From Cupriavidus nantongensis (GTDB taxonomy: Bacteria > Pseudomonadota > Gammaproteobacteria > Burkholderiales > Burkholderiaceae), in NCBI RefSeq assembly GCF_001598055.1, contig NZ_CP014846.1, positions 1 to 60,711 on the forward strand: 60,711 nucleotides of DNA, read 5' to 3'. Made by a program: the position numbers and the translations under genes. This document shows positions 9,072 through 17,490 of this stretch, piece after piece (position 1 is the stretch's first letter; every line of letters starts with the position of its first letter). The notes under the pieces were generated by a model. It was not told the origin of the DNA. It ran no database searches and saw only the letters and a program-made list of their open reading frames with translations.

Positions 9072-9585
9072 ACTCCAAACTCTGTCTCCAAGGCTATTGC
9101 CATGTGCGGGCCCGCATACACGGTTCGATGCTGCCCGGGGAACGGCCTCGCGTTTATGCGTGCTGTCGAAGCCGCTGCGCCAGGCTAAGTGCTTGTGATC
9201 GACGGCTTTGGTACGGATCGCAGGACCTGCGGGGGCGGAAGCGCCGCGATCCGCGCAAAAATCCGAGGGATCGCGGGAGTGTTGACGAACGGGCGGTTCG
9301 TGACCTGGCTGCCATCGACGCGGCCGGGCTGCCCGTATGGGCGGCCGGCGTGTCCATCCGTGGTGGTCTGGCGAATCACTTTGGTTGGCACAACGACCCC
9401 GTTTCAGTCGGCGATCTCACGGTCGAACGAGGCGACATTGTCCTGGCGGACTCGGACGGGATCATGGTCGTGCCGAGTCAGAGGCGGACGTGATCTTGAA
9501 CGCTTCCCGGATTCAGCACGAGCACGAACAAAATGCCGAAGAGCGACTTCGAGCCGCCGGTTCCTATCATGATGTCCTGACCTGG
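9072..9585 (+). pseudogene. Broken RraA-like / 4-carboxy-4-hydroxy-2-oxoadipate aldolase-type gene
   Basis: Pieces of an RraA/HMG-aldolase family protein can be followed through three frames. They are MCGPAYTVRCCPGNGLA with FMRAVEAAAPG (9102-9185), then VLVIDGFGTDRR (9189 on), then AVRDLAAIDAAGLPVWA with GDIVLADSDGIMVVP (to about 9478), then AESEADVILNASRIQ with EERLRAAG (to about 9585). The breaks are a TAA at 9186-9188 where GAA (Glu) is expected, a frameshift near 9284 and another near 9472. The N-terminus is also missing. Members of this family act in protocatechuate/gallate cleavage pathways, which fits the aromatic-catabolism origin of the other fragments in the cargo. Non-functional. 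Confidence 0.65.
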
Positions 9586-10666
9586 AGAGCATCTCCAAGC
9601 TCTCGGTCGTCGACTAAGCGCTTAGCCCGCTTCCCGCGCACGGCGTGAAGCCACTGCACTCGGAGCGACGGCGACCCCATCGCTCGGACCGGCACAATTG
9701 AAGCCGAGACCTCCTCCGAAGGAATGAAGGAATGGCAATGACCAAGCGCAAGGTGCTTCTGACGGCCGCACTGCTTTTTGGGGGGCATGCTCACGTTGGC
9801 CAGGAGGACAAGCTGTACTACCGTCGAGGGCGAGTTAACCGGCAACATCTGACGGAGCGCATCGTGCGCATCATTCGCGAAATGAACATGGAAACCGCGA
9901 CGGCCGCAGAGGACCCTCCCTAACCGCATGGTGATGAGCGGCATTCCTACCCGGCTTGAAACCAGGAGGTGCCCGCTCGAGCACAATATTGGCCGGCTGC
10001 CGAAAACGAACTAGAAATTGCATAGCACTTTGCGTGGATTTGCCGACTACCACCCTCGAGGCGCGCCTTGATAGCCTACGCCACCGAGTTGAACAGCGAT
10101 TGGAGGATGAAGACCCGCCGAATGACGGTTCCGTTCTGCCGCCACTTGACGGTCGCGTGCGACTTCTTTGACTGGCGTCGCCATGCTGCAGTCGCAGTGC
10201 GCTCCGTCCGCGTAAACATCGAAGACGACAGCATCAACTCAGCGGTACTGTTGCCCCGTGAGTCCGCAGGGTCACCCGCTTTCGTCCGAATAGTTGCCGC
10301 GGTATCTGCACTTCCGGTGAAAGAATGGATGTCAGACTCCTTCGGCGCATCGGCGCGTCGGGACTGGGGCCGCGCAGCCCGTCAGCGCGCCCTCCGCTCC
10401 TCTTCGGGGCGTGCGCTTAATTAGCCTGCCGGACAACTCGGGCCTGAACGGCTCTATAGTGCGGCAAACGTGCATACTTGACTGTATGTTTCATCTTCCA
10501 GGTGCGCCCTCTTCTCGACCGGTTAAATCAGCCACCAACTACCGACCTGACGTCCGGTCGGTCGAGGGGGTTGCGGCAAAGTTTTTGGCGAGTGCCTTGG
10601 CTAACGCGCCCCGCCGCGGCCAAAATCGCACTCGCCTCGAGCCGAATCATCAAACTATTATCTGAC
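9586..10666. other. Stretch with no recognisable intact gene
   Basis: About 1.1 kb in which all frames are short. A 63-codon frame at 9732-9923 begins with an export-signal-like stretch but does not continue into anything I recognise. A small inverted repeat, CATAC-TTGACT-GTATG, lies at 10473-10488, about 180 bp before the TetR-type gene, and could be an operator; this is weak. The segment reads as decayed DNA between the aldolase remnant and the regulator. Confidence 0.5.
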
Positions 10667-11305
10667 ATGCCCACCAAATCGCCCGTCCGCGTCGACGCTA
10701 AGAGGCCCGCCGCGTCCAAGAAGCCTGTGCGCTCGGCCAACGCCGAGCGCACGCAACTTACTCCGGATGATTAGATCCAGGCGGCTACCGAGCTTTTGAT
10801 TCACCGAAGTATCGATGCCGTGCGGGTGGACGTCATTGCCAAGATCATGCAAGTAACCCGCGGGAGCTTCTACTGGCACTTCAAAGATAGAGAAGACTTG
10901 CTCGGCCGGGTTCTGCTCAGCTGGCAGGAAGCGCAGACCGAGCAAATCATTGCCCGCTATCGCAAGCAGGGCGTGCACGCAGCAGACCTGATCCGCGAAC
11001 TTGTCGAGCTGCCATTCCACGGGCGCGCGGCGGCCAAGGGTGCCTCGGTGGAACTGGCCATCCGTGCCTGGGCACGGCGCGACGACATGGCGCGCAGGAT
11101 CGTGGATGCTGTCGATGCGAAGCGCTTGGTGTATCTCCAGGAATGCTTTGCCGAACTTGGCTTTGACGCCGACGAGGCGAAGGCGCGCGCCTTCCTGCTG
11201 TATTGCTACATGCAATCTGAATCGCTGTTCCGCAACCAGGGCAGCGCACAGGACAAGCAACGCCGCCAGGAATTCGTGGCTGAAACCCTTCTGGCCTCCC
11301 GGTAG
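10667..11305 (+). pseudogene. TetR-family regulator gene with in-frame amber codon
   Basis: The natural start is probably ATG 10667 (MPTKSPVRVDAKRP). The frame reaches AERTQLTPDD and meets TAG at 10772-10774, then resumes without shift as IQAATELLIHRSIDAVRVDV, IAKIMQVTRGSFYWHFKDRE and so on to 11305. In this TetR subfamily the residue after LTPDD is commonly Trp, so a TGG to TAG change explains the stop. The helix-turn-helix (VTRGSFYWHFKDRE) and ligand domain are intact downstream. Restart at TTG 10796 would give a 169-residue protein lacking the first helix of the DNA-binding domain, unlikely to repress. The gene it once controlled is not evident. Confidence 0.7.
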
Positions 11306-11436
11306 CCGTCCCACGTCCCCCGAACAGGCGGGAACCCCGGCGCTGCTTTCGCTGGCCGCGCTCTACATCTGCAATGTGGGCTGCAGCGTCTCAAGACGCC
11401 TACACGCCCATGGCGCGCGGCGGCTAGGGCTTCCGG

Positions 11437-14342
11437 GGGGTCTCCTCGTTTTCAGTGCAATAAGTGACGGTACGCAAAGCTAGCACTGGCGCGGGGGTGG
11501 TCTGGGTAGACCGTTGATTTCATTGACTTTCCTGTTCGCTTTGTAAACGGGTATGGTGGCCTCCCACTTTTGAGGTTCACGATGCAGGGTTGGCACACAA
11601 CGTTTTTGGGGATGCGTGGGCTCCCCCGCGATATCAGCGACTTCGAGATGAAGGCATTTTTCACCTTCGATGGTGCCGAGCGCGACGCAATCAATGCACG
11701 CCGAGGTGATTCCCACAAGCTTGGTCTGGCGCTCCATATTGGTTTCCTGCGCATGAGTGGGCGTTTGCTCGGTGCCTTTCGGGTAATTCCAGTACTCGTG
11801 CGGGCGCGTCAATGGCTGTACAAGAACAAGCTGGTGATCGTGCACGAGCGGGCAATTCGGACACTGATTGCGGCGGCACTTGCCCAGCTTGAAGTTGAAA
11901 CAGGCACCGCCATCGCCGCCAGCGTTGATCCAGCAACACTTGATCGCTGGCGAGCCTCAGTTTCAGAGCTGCGCCCAGATGGACAAACCCAGCAGAGTTG
12001 GCTATGGGCTGCACCGGCGAAACACTCAACCCGCCAAATCAGCGAGGTACTGGAGCGCATCGACCTGCTTTACACGCTGGACGTTCATAAGCACCTGGCA
12101 GACATCCCCGATCTCATCTTGCGCCGCTACGCGCGCCGACTTGTCTCCAGGCCGCCCTCAGCCGGAGCCAAGATCAAAGAGCCAGCGCGCACCGTGGAGG
12201 TCGCATGCTTTCTTCGGTATTGCCTGTTCACCACCACAGACCAGTTGATCCTTATGGTGCAGCGCCGGATCGCCGATCTGTGGCGTCAGGCTGCCGCCGA
12301 TGTCCCCGCTACCGTCAATTGGGCCGCAATGTACAAAACGCTGCTCGGCGAACTTGTTGCCTTGAGCGCGCAAGGTGCGGTGCCAGATGCTGAGTTGCGT
12401 GCCCGTCTTGAAGCCTTGATCACCGAAACCCAGAAACGCAAACCACCGAGCAGGGCCTCCCTGGTCCGCGAGGGATTGATTGATGGAATTCGCCCCGTGC
12501 GGTCGTTGCTCGTCGCCATTGCAAAGCTGCCCTGGCAGGCCACCGGCGAGCATCCTGCCATCGAGTACCTTGCCAAGCTGCAAGCTTTATATCTCAAAGG
12601 ATCCAGAAAGCTGCCAGTTGAAGTGGTGGCACCAAGTCTGGGAATGATCTGGCAGGTTTCGATCTCCAGCCCAGACCGGGAACGGGCGTTTCAGGCGTTG
12701 GAGGTGGCCACCCTGTTTGCCCTGCGCCGCGCGGTGCGCAATGGCTCGGTCTGGATTGAGCACAGCCTGAGCTTTCGGGGTCGTGCGCGCTTGTTCTTCA
12801 CGGACGAGCGTTGGCAGGCAGAGTCCAAGAAACACTATGCCCGTCTATCGTTACCCAGCAAGGCTGCCACTTTCTTGAAGCCTTTGCTGGCCAGAGTAAC
12901 TGCCGGTGTCGATGCGGTGGCCGCTGCAGCCCGCAGTGGCGTACTGCGCGTGGATGATGAACTCCATTTGTCGCCATTGCCCGCAGAGGACGAAGACCCA
13001 GAAGTGACCAAGCTGCGCGCGGCTTTGGATCACCGCATCGGTGAGGTTCAATTGCCGGAAGTGATTCTGGCCGTTGACGCCCAGGTGCGCTTTAGCTGGA
13101 TCATGCTCGGACGTGAGCCGCGCTCTACCGACGAGCTGCTGATGGTCTATGCCGGCATCATGGCCCACGGCACCAGTCTGACTGCGGTCGAATGCGCGCG
13201 CATGATTCCGCAATTGTCTGCCACCAGCATTCGCCAGGCCATGCGCTGGGCGCGGGACGAACGGCGTCTGAGCCAGGCCTGCCAGGCTGTGCTGGAATTC
13301 ATGCAGCGACACCCGATTGCCGCCACCTGGGGGCGGTCCGATTTGGCATCTTCTGACATGATGAGCATGGAGACCACCAAACGGGTGTGGCAAGCCCGGC
13401 TTGATCCTCGGCGCAACACACCTTCCATTGGAATCTACTCCCATGTAAAAGACCGGTGGGGCATCTTCCATGCGCAGCCCTTTGTGCTCAATGAGCGCCA
13501 GGCGGGCGTGGCCATTGAAGGTGTCATCCGCCAAGAAAAGCTGGAGACCAGCCAGCTTGCTGTGGATACCCATGGCTACACCGACTTTGCCATGTCACAT
13601 GCCCGTTTGCTTGGTTTTGATCTTTGCCCGCGGTTGAAGGAACTCAAACAGCGCCACCTCTTTGTGCCACGCGGCACCAAAGTGCCCGCAGAAATCGCTG
13701 CGGTGTGCGAAGCCAATGTCGACGTCGCTTTGATCGAAAAGCATTGGGATAGTCTGGTGCACCTGGCAGCCTCGGTCATGAGCGGACATGCCAGTGCGGT
13801 GGCAGCTCTTGCGCGGTTCGGTTCTGCCGCCCAGGGCGATCCAATCTATGAGGCTGGCGTGCAATTGGGGCGGTTGCTGCGTACGGCGTTTTTGGCTGAC
13901 TACTTTGTCAAGGACGCTTTCAGGAACGAGTTGCGCCGGGTGCTCAATCGGGGCGAGGCTGTTAACGCCCTCAAGCGCGCCATTTATACCGGCCGGATCA
14001 GCCCGGCGCAGGCCAAACGTGTCGATGAAATGCAGGCTGTGGCCGATGCGTTGAGCCTGATGGCCAACATCGTGATGGCGTGGCCACCAGGCTGGAGAGC
14101 ATCAACTTGCGGGGTGTGTTTCGCTTCCCGGTTGACCGCTATGCTGACCAAATCCTGCCTTCGCGGCCAAATGCATCGATAACTGGCACCAATGGATGAA
14201 ACCGACCACGGTTTGACGCCACGAATCGCAGATTTGAAAGTGAACAGGAAAGTCAATGAAATCAACGATCTACCAACACCACCTCCGCGCCAGTGCTAGC
14301 TTTTCGTACCGTCACTTATTGCACTGAAAACGAGGAGACCCC
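11437..14342 (+). mobile_element. IS1071 inner copy with two internal deletions
   Basis: Begins GGGGTCTCCTCG at 11437 and ends GAGGAGACCCC at 14342, so both ends are present. It is 2,906 bp instead of 3,204. Compared with the edge copy it lacks 213 bp (equivalent to 60089-60301; junction at 11793-11794, with a TA dinucleotide at both edges) and 85 bp (equivalent to 2292-2376; junction near 14082). 213+85 accounts exactly for the missing 298 bp. It forms the right end of the composite transposon; the base after it starts the ATTTC duplication. Intact ends mean it could still be moved by TnpA from the other copy. Confidence 0.93.
11582..14182 (+). pseudogene. tnpA: Damaged IS1071 transposase gene
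   Basis: 866 codons from ATG 11582 (a TTG at 11570 in the same frame could also start). The N-terminal region has an in-frame loss of 71 residues after RVIPV, in the part of Tn3-type transposases that binds the inverted repeats. The catalytic Asp/Asp/Glu regions remain. The 85-bp deletion shifts the frame after NIVMAW, replacing the conserved C-terminal block by about 34 unrelated residues. Two lesions in essential regions make activity unlikely. Confidence 0.88.
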
Positions 14343-14347
14343 ATTTC
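14343..14347. repeat. 5-bp target-site duplication (right) of the IS1071 composite transposon
   Basis: ATTTC directly after the inner IS1071 matches ATTTC at 59726-59730 directly before the edge IS1071. Five-bp duplications are normal for Tn3-family elements. Removing the transposon restores a palindromic unit (GCATCGCCATTTCTGACGAT) of the kind repeated elsewhere on this plasmid. Confidence 0.92.
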
Positions 14348-14391
14348 TGACGATGAGATCCACAGCGGCCATTTAGACCCGGCAAAAACGA

Positions 14392-14431
14392 CCCGGCCAA
14401 GATAAGTCCGCTGACGGCATTCTTGGCCGGG
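14392..14431. promoter_or_regulatory. 11-bp inverted repeat upstream of parA (possible resolvase site/operator)
   Basis: CCCGGCCAAGA (14392-14402) and TCTTGGCCGGG (14421-14431) are perfect inverted repeats with an 18-bp spacer, 50 bp before the resolvase start. The position fits a recombination (res) site or autoregulatory operator of the ParA resolvase. It lies 45 bp from the end of the composite transposon, so the insertion may have removed further subsites. Confidence 0.55.
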
Positions 14432-15095
14432 GGTAGCATGGGGGGCCAAATTGCCTATACCCAAATGAACCGGAGGACACCATGACCAGCCGCAACGGCT
14501 ACTTCCCAGGGAAGAAGCCGGCGAAGCGCAGCGCGATCATCACGCCGCGCACCGCCCAGGAAACCAAGATCGCCGCGATGCCGCGCCAATCCCGCGAAGT
14601 GCGCCAGGCCCTCGCCAAGACGCCGCCGCTGCGCGTCGGTGGCGCTGACCTGGTGGAAGGTGCCGACCGCATCATGCGGACGCCGGCCGAGCACCAGGCG
14701 CAGGGCGTCAGCTTCAAGGTGGCGCGCATCTACATGCGCGTGAGCACCGACGAGCAGGACTTGTCCCGCCAGAACGCCATCGTGGAGAGCACGCGGGCCG
14801 CCGGCTTCTACGTCGCCGGCATCTACCGCGAGAAGGCATCGGGCGCACGCGCCGATCGCGCCGAGCTGCTGCGCATGATCGGCGACCTGCAACCCGGTGA
14901 AGTCGTGGTTGCCGAGAAGATCGACCGCATCAGCCGGCTACCGCTGCCCGAGGCCGAACGCCTGGTGGCGTCGATCCGCGCGCAGGGCGCACGCCTCGCC
15001 GTCCCTGGCGTGGTCGATCTATCCGACCTGGCGGCCGAGGCCAAGTGTCGTTTTCAGAAGGCGACTGCACCAGTTCACTGGGCTGGCCGCCGTGT

Positions 15096-15139
15096 GTGCA
15101 TAGAACTTCTGACCGGGAACGGTCAGAAGTTCTATGCAC
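15096..15139. repeat. 44-bp perfect palindrome (19-bp arms, 6-bp loop)
   Basis: The arms are 15096-15114 and 15121-15139, separated by GGGAAC. Each arm contains TCAGAAG, the motif also found in the element's terminal repeats, so it could be a paired transposase-binding site. Equally it could act as terminator for the minus-strand toxin-antitoxin operon, which ends at 15220, though no T-run follows. A partial third copy of the arm is at about 15166-15181. Confidence 0.8.
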
Positions 15140-15219
15140 GAAGCGCCGCGAGAGATCGGAATTGCTCAGAACTCTTGTGCACGGCGCGACAAAGCCGGAA
15201 CCGCCGAAAATTCCGGCGA

Positions 15220-15771
15220 TCAACCGGCAAGCTGCTTGATGCGCTCGGCCAGGCGGCCGAAAGCCTCGTTCACGTATTCCAGCACCTTGGGTTCTGCGCC
15301 CTGCGTGCGCAGCGAGTCTTTGAAGGCTTCCAGGTCGGACAGCCATTGCCGATGCAGGCGGCCCAGCTCGTCGAGCTGAGGCCGGAAGTCTTGGAGACTG
15401 CCGCTCGCACGAAACGCCTGGTAGCCACGCTCAAGCGTGGCCGCCGTGGTCAGCAGTTGCGCGCCCATTTGCTTGTGCTGTTCGGAGAACTCGGCCATGC
15501 CGTCATAGGGCCGCGAAGCCTTGCGGCGCTCGGCTTCGGATGCCTCTTCCATGATGCGGGCGTAGCGGTAGAACCCTGGGAACTCGCGGGACAGCGCCAT
15601 GAGCTGCTGATCGGATGTGCCGACCCAAATCCTGTGCAGGTCAGGCCCGTACCCCATCATGCGATTGATGATGGCATGGGCCTCGCTGACACCCTGGGCG
15701 GCAAGCTGCTGCATGTGTTGGTCGATCTTCGCGGCCAGTCGGCGGAATTCGTTCATGCTCATGTCCGTCAC
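15220..15771 (-). CDS. Hypothetical protein in the toxin-antitoxin operon of the Tn402-type element
   Basis: 183 residues from GTG 15771 (ATG at 15762 is an alternative), overlapping the toxin stop by GTGA, so probably co-translated. The sequence is soluble and mostly helical, without signal peptide or membrane segment (AAKIDQHMQQLAAQGVSEAH; EEASEAERRKASRPYDGMAE). I do not recognise a family. As third gene of the operon, after antitoxin and toxin, it may be an accessory or unrelated passenger. Confidence 0.6.
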   Translation of the reverse strand: MTDMSMNEFRRLAAKIDQHMQQLAAQGVSEAHAIINRMMGYGPDLHRIWVGTSDQQLMALSREFPGFYRYARIMEEASEAERRKASRPYDGMAEFSEQHKQMGAQLLTTAATLERGYQAFRASGSLQDFRPQLDELGRLHRQWLSDLEAFKDSLRTQGAEPKVLEYVNEAFGRLAERIKQLAG

Positions 15772-16163
15772 AAAAGGCGCGTTGATTGCCCTTGCGCCGT
15801 GAGAAGTGCCACCGCCTTCTTATCGAAGGAAACGAAGGTTTCCCCGCCAAGCCAGTTGCCTTCGTAGGCAATGACGCCATCGGCAAAGTCTCCGCCCGCG
15901 TCGAGCACCAGCAAGCCAGCCTCCACGGCAGGCCGGTTCACTTCCACATTCGCGGCGGCCAGTAGTGCCCGGATCGCGCTGGCCGCGTCGGCTTGCTGGA
16001 AGCCGTAGACACGCAGCAGCACCCAAACAAATTCGCATAGGCACGGCAGCGCGACCGCGATCAACTCGGCGTCGGTCAAGACTGCGGCGGCAACGTCCGC
16101 TTGTGCGGGATCGTCACGCACAACCGCACGCACAAGGACGTTGGTATCGACTGCGACCTTCAT
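15768..16163 (-). CDS. vapC: PIN-domain ribonuclease toxin (VapC family)
   Basis: 131 residues beginning MKVAVDTNVLVRAVVRDDPA. The DTN near the N-terminus, the central Glu (PCLCEFVWVLL), DGVIAYEG and the late FDKKA give the acidic quartet of PIN nucleases. Such toxins cut RNA (often tRNA) and are held in check by a co-made antitoxin. Its start overlaps the antitoxin stop by 4 bp, the usual arrangement. Within a transposon it can stabilise the element and its carrier. The precise RNA target is unknown. Confidence 0.85.
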   Translation of the reverse strand: MKVAVDTNVLVRAVVRDDPAQADVAAAVLTDAELIAVALPCLCEFVWVLLRVYGFQQADAASAIRALLAAANVEVNRPAVEAGLLVLDAGGDFADGVIAYEGNWLGGETFVSFDKKAVALLTAQGQSTRLL

Positions 16164-16411
16164 TGCTTACCTGCCCAGCCTTGCGCCGCCGCCTCGTTGA
16201 TTTCTTCGATGGTGGCAACCTTCTGCGTCTTGCCCGCGAGCAGGCCGACAAAGCTGGCTATCGTCCCTGCGGGCCGTGCCGCCTTGAGCACGCCCCGACC
16301 GTCTGGCAACAAGTCCAGCTCGATCTTGTCGCCTGGCCTGATGCCGAGGTGTTGCAGTACGTCCTTCCGAAACGTCACTTGTCCCCGTGCGGTAACGGTC
16401 AATGTGGTCAT
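16160..16411 (-). CDS. vapB: AbrB/MazE-type antitoxin partner of the PIN toxin
   Basis: 83 residues from ATG 16411 (a TTG 18 bases upstream is less likely). The N-terminal swapped-hairpin DNA-binding domain is clear: LTVTARGQVTFRKDVLQHLG followed by IRPGDKIELDLLPDGR. The C-terminal half would bind and neutralise the toxin. First gene of the operon and presumably its autorepressor. Reads away from the resolvase across a 180-bp shared intergenic region. Confidence 0.85.
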   Translation of the reverse strand: MTTLTVTARGQVTFRKDVLQHLGIRPGDKIELDLLPDGRGVLKAARPAGTIASFVGLLAGKTQKVATIEEINEAAAQGWAGKQ

Positions 16412-16429
16412 GGTGGTTTGCCCTCGCAA

Positions 16430-16592
16430 TCAAGGTTGATGCTTCACATAGTAATGCAAAAATGCCTTACCGTCAATGTCCGTCAAACGATCATTAGTCG
16501 GCCATGCCGGACACTGTCCAGCAAAGTTATTGCACAACGGGTTGTCGGACATTAAGATAGGCGGACGGAATGACGGACAAGAGAGGCGGCAA
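16430..16592. promoter_or_regulatory. Res-like site and divergent promoters between antitoxin and resolvase
   Basis: The region carries several short repeats of TGTCCG/CGGACA in both orientations (near 16477, 16510, 16545, 16560 and 16573). This is as expected for a resolvase binding site placed directly before a tniR-type gene, and the promoters of both divergent genes must lie here too. Exact crossover point not determined. Confidence 0.6.
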
Positions 16593-17159
16593 ATGGCACT
16601 GATCGGCTATGCGCGGGTATCGACGGCGGAACAGGACACCGCCTTGCAGACGGATGCGCTACGCAAGGCAGGCTGCGAGCGCGTTTTCGAGGACACGGCT
16701 TCCGGGGCCAAGGCCGACCGCCCCGGCTTGGCTGATGCGCTGGCCTACCTGCGCGACGGCGACGTGCTGGCCGTCTGGCGGCTGGATCGGCTCGGGCGCT
16801 CTATGCCGCACCTAATCGAAACGATAGGCGCGCTGGAAGCGCGAGGCGTCGGCTTCCGTTCTCTGACGGAAGCCATCGACACCACCACGCCAGGCGGGCG
16901 GCTCATCTTCCACGTGTTCGGCGCGCTGGGCCAGTTCGAGCGCGACTTGATCCGCGAGCGCACCAAGGCCGGGTTGACTGCCGCCGCCGCTCGTGGGAGG
17001 AAGGGCGGGCGAAAGCCGGTTGTCACCGCCGACAAGTTGCAGCGAGCGCGGGAGCACATCGCCAACGGGCTTAATGTCCGAGAGGCCGCTACACGGCTCA
17101 AGGTGAGCAAGACGGCCCTGTACACCGCGCTGCAATCCACCAGTGCAGCCGACTCCTGA
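16593..17159 (+). CDS. tniR: Serine resolvase, TniR/Tn3-type
   Basis: 188 residues from ATG 16593 (frame open upstream but MALIGYARVSTAEQDTALQ is the typical resolvase start). The catalytic Ser is in YARVST; RLDRLGRSMPHLIETI and GQFERDLIRERTKAG are conserved. The C-terminal helix-turn-helix is GLNVREAATRLKVSKTALYT. It resolves cointegrates at the adjacent res site in Tn402/Tn5053-type transposons. It differs clearly from the backbone ParA that the element interrupts. Confidence 0.88.
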   Translation: MALIGYARVSTAEQDTALQTDALRKAGCERVFEDTASGAKADRPGLADALAYLRDGDVLAVWRLDRLGRSMPHLIETIGALEARGVGFRSLTEAIDTTTPGGRLIFHVFGALGQFERDLIRERTKAGLTAAAARGRKGGRKPVVTADKLQRAREHIANGLNVREAATRLKVSKTALYTALQSTSAADS

Positions 17160-17490
17160 TATTCCGTGCAGTCGTCTTCTGAAAATGACACCAAGGGCGT
17201 TGCAAAGGTTGTCCTGGAGTCCGTCCAGGACATGCTTTTGAAGCTGGCCTTGCAGATCGCCCGCGACGACTACGAGGATCGCCGCGAGCGGCAGCGGCAA
17301 GGCGTCGAGCTGGCGAAGAACGCCGGGCGCTTCACCGGCCGCAAGCCGAACACGAAGGTGCATGATCGGATCGTGGCCTTGCGTACCGCAGGCCACAGCA
17401 TCCCGGAGGCGGCCAGGCTGGCCGGATGCAGCGAAAGCCAGGTGAAACGGGTATGGGCGCTGCACAACCAGGTGCAGTCCGAGGCGTGAC

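Larger units (their letters stand above)
15046..17190. mobile_element. Non-autonomous Tn402/Tn5053-type element with toxin-antitoxin pair and resolvase
   Basis: 2,145 bp bounded by 25-bp inverted ends that match at 23 positions (TGTCGTTTTCAGAAGGCGAC at 15046; complement of TGTCATTTTCAGAAGACGAC ending at 17190), the terminal sequence of the Tn402/Tn5053 family. CCAAG is duplicated at 15041-15045 and 17191-17195. It contains a hypothetical gene, a PIN toxin, an AbrB-type antitoxin, a res-like region and a TniR-like resolvase. The transposition genes tniA, tniB and tniQ are absent, so it must have been mobilised in trans. Family knowledge: these transposons target res/resolvase regions, which fits an insertion in parA. 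Confidence 0.85.
14482..17489 (+). pseudogene. parA: Backbone multimer resolvase ParA, split by a transposon
   Basis: Serine recombinase gene in two pieces: 14482-15045 and 17196-17489. The first has a 76-residue leader, then the catalytic domain start ARIYMRVSTDEQDLSRQNAI with its Ser, IYREKASGARADRAEL and EKIDRISRLPL. The second, read in frame after removing the insert and one CCAAG, carries QIARDDYEDRRERQRQG, GRFTGRKPNTK and the C-terminal helix-turn-helix. In IncP plasmids this enzyme resolves multimers at a nearby res site. Here it is interrupted after DLAAEAK; the read-through ORF into the insert (to 15867) has no meaning. Multimer resolution by ParA is therefore probably lost. Confidence 0.85.

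Noticed and set aside
8615..9121. Minus-strand 168-codon frame overlapping the LVIVD lipoprotein start
   Set aside because: Overlaps the signal-peptide region of a clear gene in another frame and has no recognisable domain; possible fragment upstream of 8860 cannot be supported.
9732..9923. 63-codon frame with signal-like start
   Set aside because: Only the first 18 residues look like an export signal and nothing follows; treated as decayed DNA.
10473..10488. CATAC-TTGACT-GTATG as TetR operator
   Set aside because: Arms of only 5 bp and 180 bp from the gene; noted in the gap entry but not claimed as an operator.
14482..15867. Apparent 461-residue fusion of ParA with transposon sequence
   Set aside because: Only residues to about 188 are ParA; the rest is antisense of the hypothetical and PIN toxin genes after the transposon end at 15046.
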